From positions 49,301 through 113,300 of the forward strand of contig JBEHYT010000013.1 in assembly GCA_048498035.1 (NCBI GenBank): DNA of 64,000 bases, read 5' to 3'. Shown here one piece after another: positions 62,827 to 64,000 of this stretch. Each line of letters begins with the position of its first letter. Position 1 is the first letter of the stretch. This stretch comes from CADEDV01 sp048498035. Its GTDB lineage: Bacteria > Bacteroidota > Bacteroidia > Chitinophagales > Chitinophagaceae. The notes under the pieces are model-generated. The model did no database searches, was not told where the DNA came from, and saw nothing but the letters and a program-made list of their open reading frames with translations. Both the position numbers and the translations under genes were made by a program.

Positions 62827-63125
62827 TACTAGTGTCCGCGGATTCGACAATGGAGAAAGTCATTGGTGTAAAAGTGAAAATCCCGTGAACTTCTCATTGT
62901 TTTTTTTACACTTTTTATATTTTTACTTTTCACATACTGTTGCGTTCATAGCGGTTCCTGGCGTTCCTTGCGATACCGCATTTATGAGGAATTTTTTTGT
63001 AACGCAAGGGTCGCCAGGGTTTCGCAAAGGCCGCAATAAAAATTCGTTGACTCAGTATTTCATTCTCCTGTTCAAAAGCAATGATAATTTCGGTTGTGTA
63101 ATAAAATTTTTCCCGGACACTAGTG
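62827..63125. mobile_element. MITE-like element with inverted ends and 9-bp target duplication
   Basis: The 299-base element starts with ACTAGTGTCCG (62828-62838) and ends with its exact inverse CGGACACTAGT (63114-63124); the outermost base pair is mismatched. It is flanked by perfect 9-base direct repeats GATAAAAAT (62818-62826 and 63126-63134), as expected for a target-site duplication. The interior has no transposase and contains an imperfect hairpin (CCTGGCG-tt-CCTTGCG at about 62957-62972 with CGCAAGG-gt-CGCCAGG at about 63004-63019). It probably moved by a transposase acting in trans. Confidence 0.8.
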
Positions 63126-63152
63126 GATAAAAATCAATAGTTAATGGAGAAC

Positions 63153-63190
63153 AGATGATAGTGAACAACTAACAGTTAAAAATTAACCAG
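63153..63190 (+). repeat. AGATAATAGTG...AACAG repeat, right copy
   Basis: Near-copy of 62782-62818, with about four substitutions and one added base; it lies just beyond the right end of the MITE-like element. Confidence 0.8.
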
Positions 63191-63198
63191 AAATGTAA

Positions 63199-63323
63199 GA
63201 TTTACATTAATCATGTTACCACATCACTCCATCTTCCTGCATTATCGAATCGCCGAATCATCGAATTACTGAATTAATTAGCACATTTCCACATTAATCA
63301 CATTAGCACATTACATGTAAATC
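63199..63323 (-). repeat. Composite AATGTG / ATTCG-word repeat, bounded by 9-bp inverted repeats
   Basis: Read on the minus strand, it starts at the stop of the 63322 gene with AATGTGCTAATGTG... GCTAATTAATTC and continues with ATTCGATGATTCGGCGATTCGATAATG. This is the same order as at 55186-55265. Exact inverted repeats GATTTACAT (63199-63207) and ATGTAAATC (63315-63323) bracket it, the latter overlapping the stop codon. Confidence 0.75.
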
Positions 63324-63729
63324 AGTTTTGAGAATTTAAAAGGGCCAAAACGCGGTTAATTTCTTTTTGATAGTTGTCAATTGGCGGGAGTGGAAAAACA
63401 ATTTTTGGTAAGGTTGAAAATTGATTCTTCACAAACTGGTAGGCTTCATTGAGTGCCAGCATTGCATCAGCGTAAAAGGCGTAAACGTCCTCTCTGGTTC
63501 TTATCAAATTAGCAGACACTTCATAGTCACACCTCACCGAAAGGACATCGTAGCGCTTATTTTCGTCCATGTCGGTTAGCACATACTTATTAGCGATAGT
63601 GAGCAATAGTTTAGTACCGTTCATTTTGGGTTCCGATTGATAGTCGATTGAATTTTCGCCCAGGCCGTTAATTGCTGGAAAATCAAATTCGGAGGCGGTG
63701 GTGCGGACGCGATATTTAAGAACATCCAT
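63322..63729 (-). CDS. Unidentified soluble protein in the decayed zone
   Basis: A 135-residue protein without signal peptide or membrane segment. Strand-rich N-terminal half (TKLLLTIANKYVLTDMDENK) followed by a helix (TREDVYAFYADAMLALNEAYQF) and a conserved-looking PLPPIDNYQKEINRVL tail. The pattern is faintly reminiscent of the SecB-like fold (strands, then helix, then a proline-rich segment), but I would not name it on that. Codon use resembles the rest of the window, and the frame is intact in a region where other sequence has decayed, which suggests selection. The ATG at 63729 lies 39 bases from the comM remnant. Possible orphan cargo of a lost element. Confidence 0.6.
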   Translation of the reverse strand: MDVLKYRVRTTASEFDFPAINGLGENSIDYQSEPKMNGTKLLLTIANKYVLTDMDENKRYDVLSVRCDYEVSANLIRTREDVYAFYADAMLALNEAYQFVKNQFSTLPKIVFPLPPIDNYQKEINRVLALLNSQN

Positions 63730-63767
63730 TTTATTTATTTTGACATAAAATGCTGGAAATCGGTTTC

Positions 63768-63811
63768 TTGCCTGAATTTAGACGCGGAGTGCTGGAAGTA
63801 ATGCGGGAACC
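63768..63811 (+). pseudogene. Degenerate fragment of comM (LPEF-RGVLEVMR region)
   Basis: Forty of 44 bases match comM at 62143-62186, on the same strand. Translation gives LPEFRRGVLEVMREP, against LPEFKRGVLEVMRQP in comM. The frame ends at a TGA nine bases later and upstream sequence does not match. No other comM sequence is found nearby, so this is an isolated relic of a second comM or of a target-site copy. Confidence 0.85.
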
Positions 63812-63904
63812 ATCTCAATGACAACGAAAAACGTGAGATTCCCGTTTCTATATTTTCGCATCGGCCGATTAACGGTGTTTCCCTTAATTATCGAATCGCC
63901 GAAT

Positions 63905-64000
63905 CACTGTTGTCCGGTAAAAGTCAGGTTTGATTTTACTGGGGTTGACAATGATTAAGTTAGGGGTTTTAGAGGCGCTATTTTAGTAGGGTAGCCCCCT
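63905..64000. mobile_element. Probable terminus of an insertion sequence, cut by the window edge
   Basis: CACTGTTGTCCGGTAAAA (63905-63922) matches the inward-read right end of the MITE-like element (CACTAGTGTCCGGGAAAA) at 15 of 18 positions. It begins directly after a block of ATTCG words (63888-63904) and is followed by unfamiliar non-coding sequence to the window end. A transposase gene would be expected beyond 64000. Confidence 0.5.

Larger units (their letters stand above)
62764..63321. other. 558-base repeat-rich intergenic stretch downstream of comM
   Basis: No gene. It holds two copies of a 37-base AGATAATAGTG repeat, a 299-base MITE-like element between them, and a composite AATGTG/ATTCG repeat. 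The rest is AT-rich with no open frame of note beyond a low-complexity one at 62885-63130. Confidence 0.7.

Noticed and set aside
62885..63130. 81-codon Phe-rich frame inside the MITE-like element
   Set aside because: Low complexity, spans the element hairpin and right terminus; not protein-like.

Overview
The window is a housekeeping stretch of a Bacteroidota chromosome, most likely a member of the Chitinophagaceae or a close relative. The evidence is the fused lpxC-fabZ gene, a PorX-type (receiver plus PglZ) regulator of type IX secretion, DUF3078 and CarboxypepD_reg/TonB outer-membrane proteins, a mitochondrial-type citrate synthase, a split transketolase, and promoters of the form TTTG-N19-21-TAnnTTTG. 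I see no rRNA, tRNA, CRISPR array, prophage or intact transposase gene.

Layout. 1-7033 (mostly minus): the start of an unidentified gene, gyrB, lpxC-fabZ, a DUF1415 gene, lpxD and an HD phosphohydrolase. 7172-14152 (plus): porX, a small conserved gene, an MBL hydrolase, an acyl-CoA dehydrogenase, and a four-gene operon of lipoprotein, membrane protein, histidine kinase and LuxR regulator. 14163-22821: ABC exporter, rbfA, a LolC/E-type permease, transketolase N half, a WecA/TagO-like transferase, frr, an EamA exporter, PPK2 and mscL. 22990-31777: DUF3078 protein, scpA, OsmC, L,D-transpeptidase, dxs, a LytS/LytTR two-component pair, an M28 peptidase and a DUF922 protein. 31886-40559: pckA, Xaa-Pro aminopeptidase, pssA-purS-rsmI, a PepSY-like protein, and an M28-M1 secreted peptidase pair. 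40801-47149: orphan LuxR regulator, rsmG, glycosyltransferase, tgt, an LptF/G-like permease and citrate synthase. 47202-55180: patatin-like lipase, an unidentified protein, dnaB, rsmE, terC, pyrD and a thiolase. 55621-62763: TonB-dependent receptor, DUF2721 protein, degenerate rhodanese, ABC exporter and comM/yifB.

The last 10 kb, and above all 62764-64000, differs from the rest. It is rich in short low-complexity intergenic repeats of three kinds (AATGTG/GCTAAT words, ATTCGATAATTCGG words, TAACTAA words) that recur in a fixed order and orientation next to stop codons. Inside it lies a 299-bp MITE-like element (62827-63125) with 11-bp inverted ends and a perfect 9-bp target duplication. A second copy of the same terminal sequence sits at 63905-63922, at the edge of the window. 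Between them is a 44-bp degenerate copy of the conserved LPEF-RGVLEVMR segment of comM (63768-63811). Together these mark a decayed insertion zone downstream of comM and are the strongest candidate for something undescribed.

Other signals worth following: a TACCAC/GTGGTA dyad on each side of an orphan LuxR response regulator gene; a heavily dyadic 355-bp non-coding stretch between lpxC-fabZ and gyrB; a tRNA-guanine transglycosylase lacking two of its three zinc cysteines; and a patatin with a transmembrane hairpin inside its catalytic domain. All functional calls rest on family recognition by eye; no search was run.
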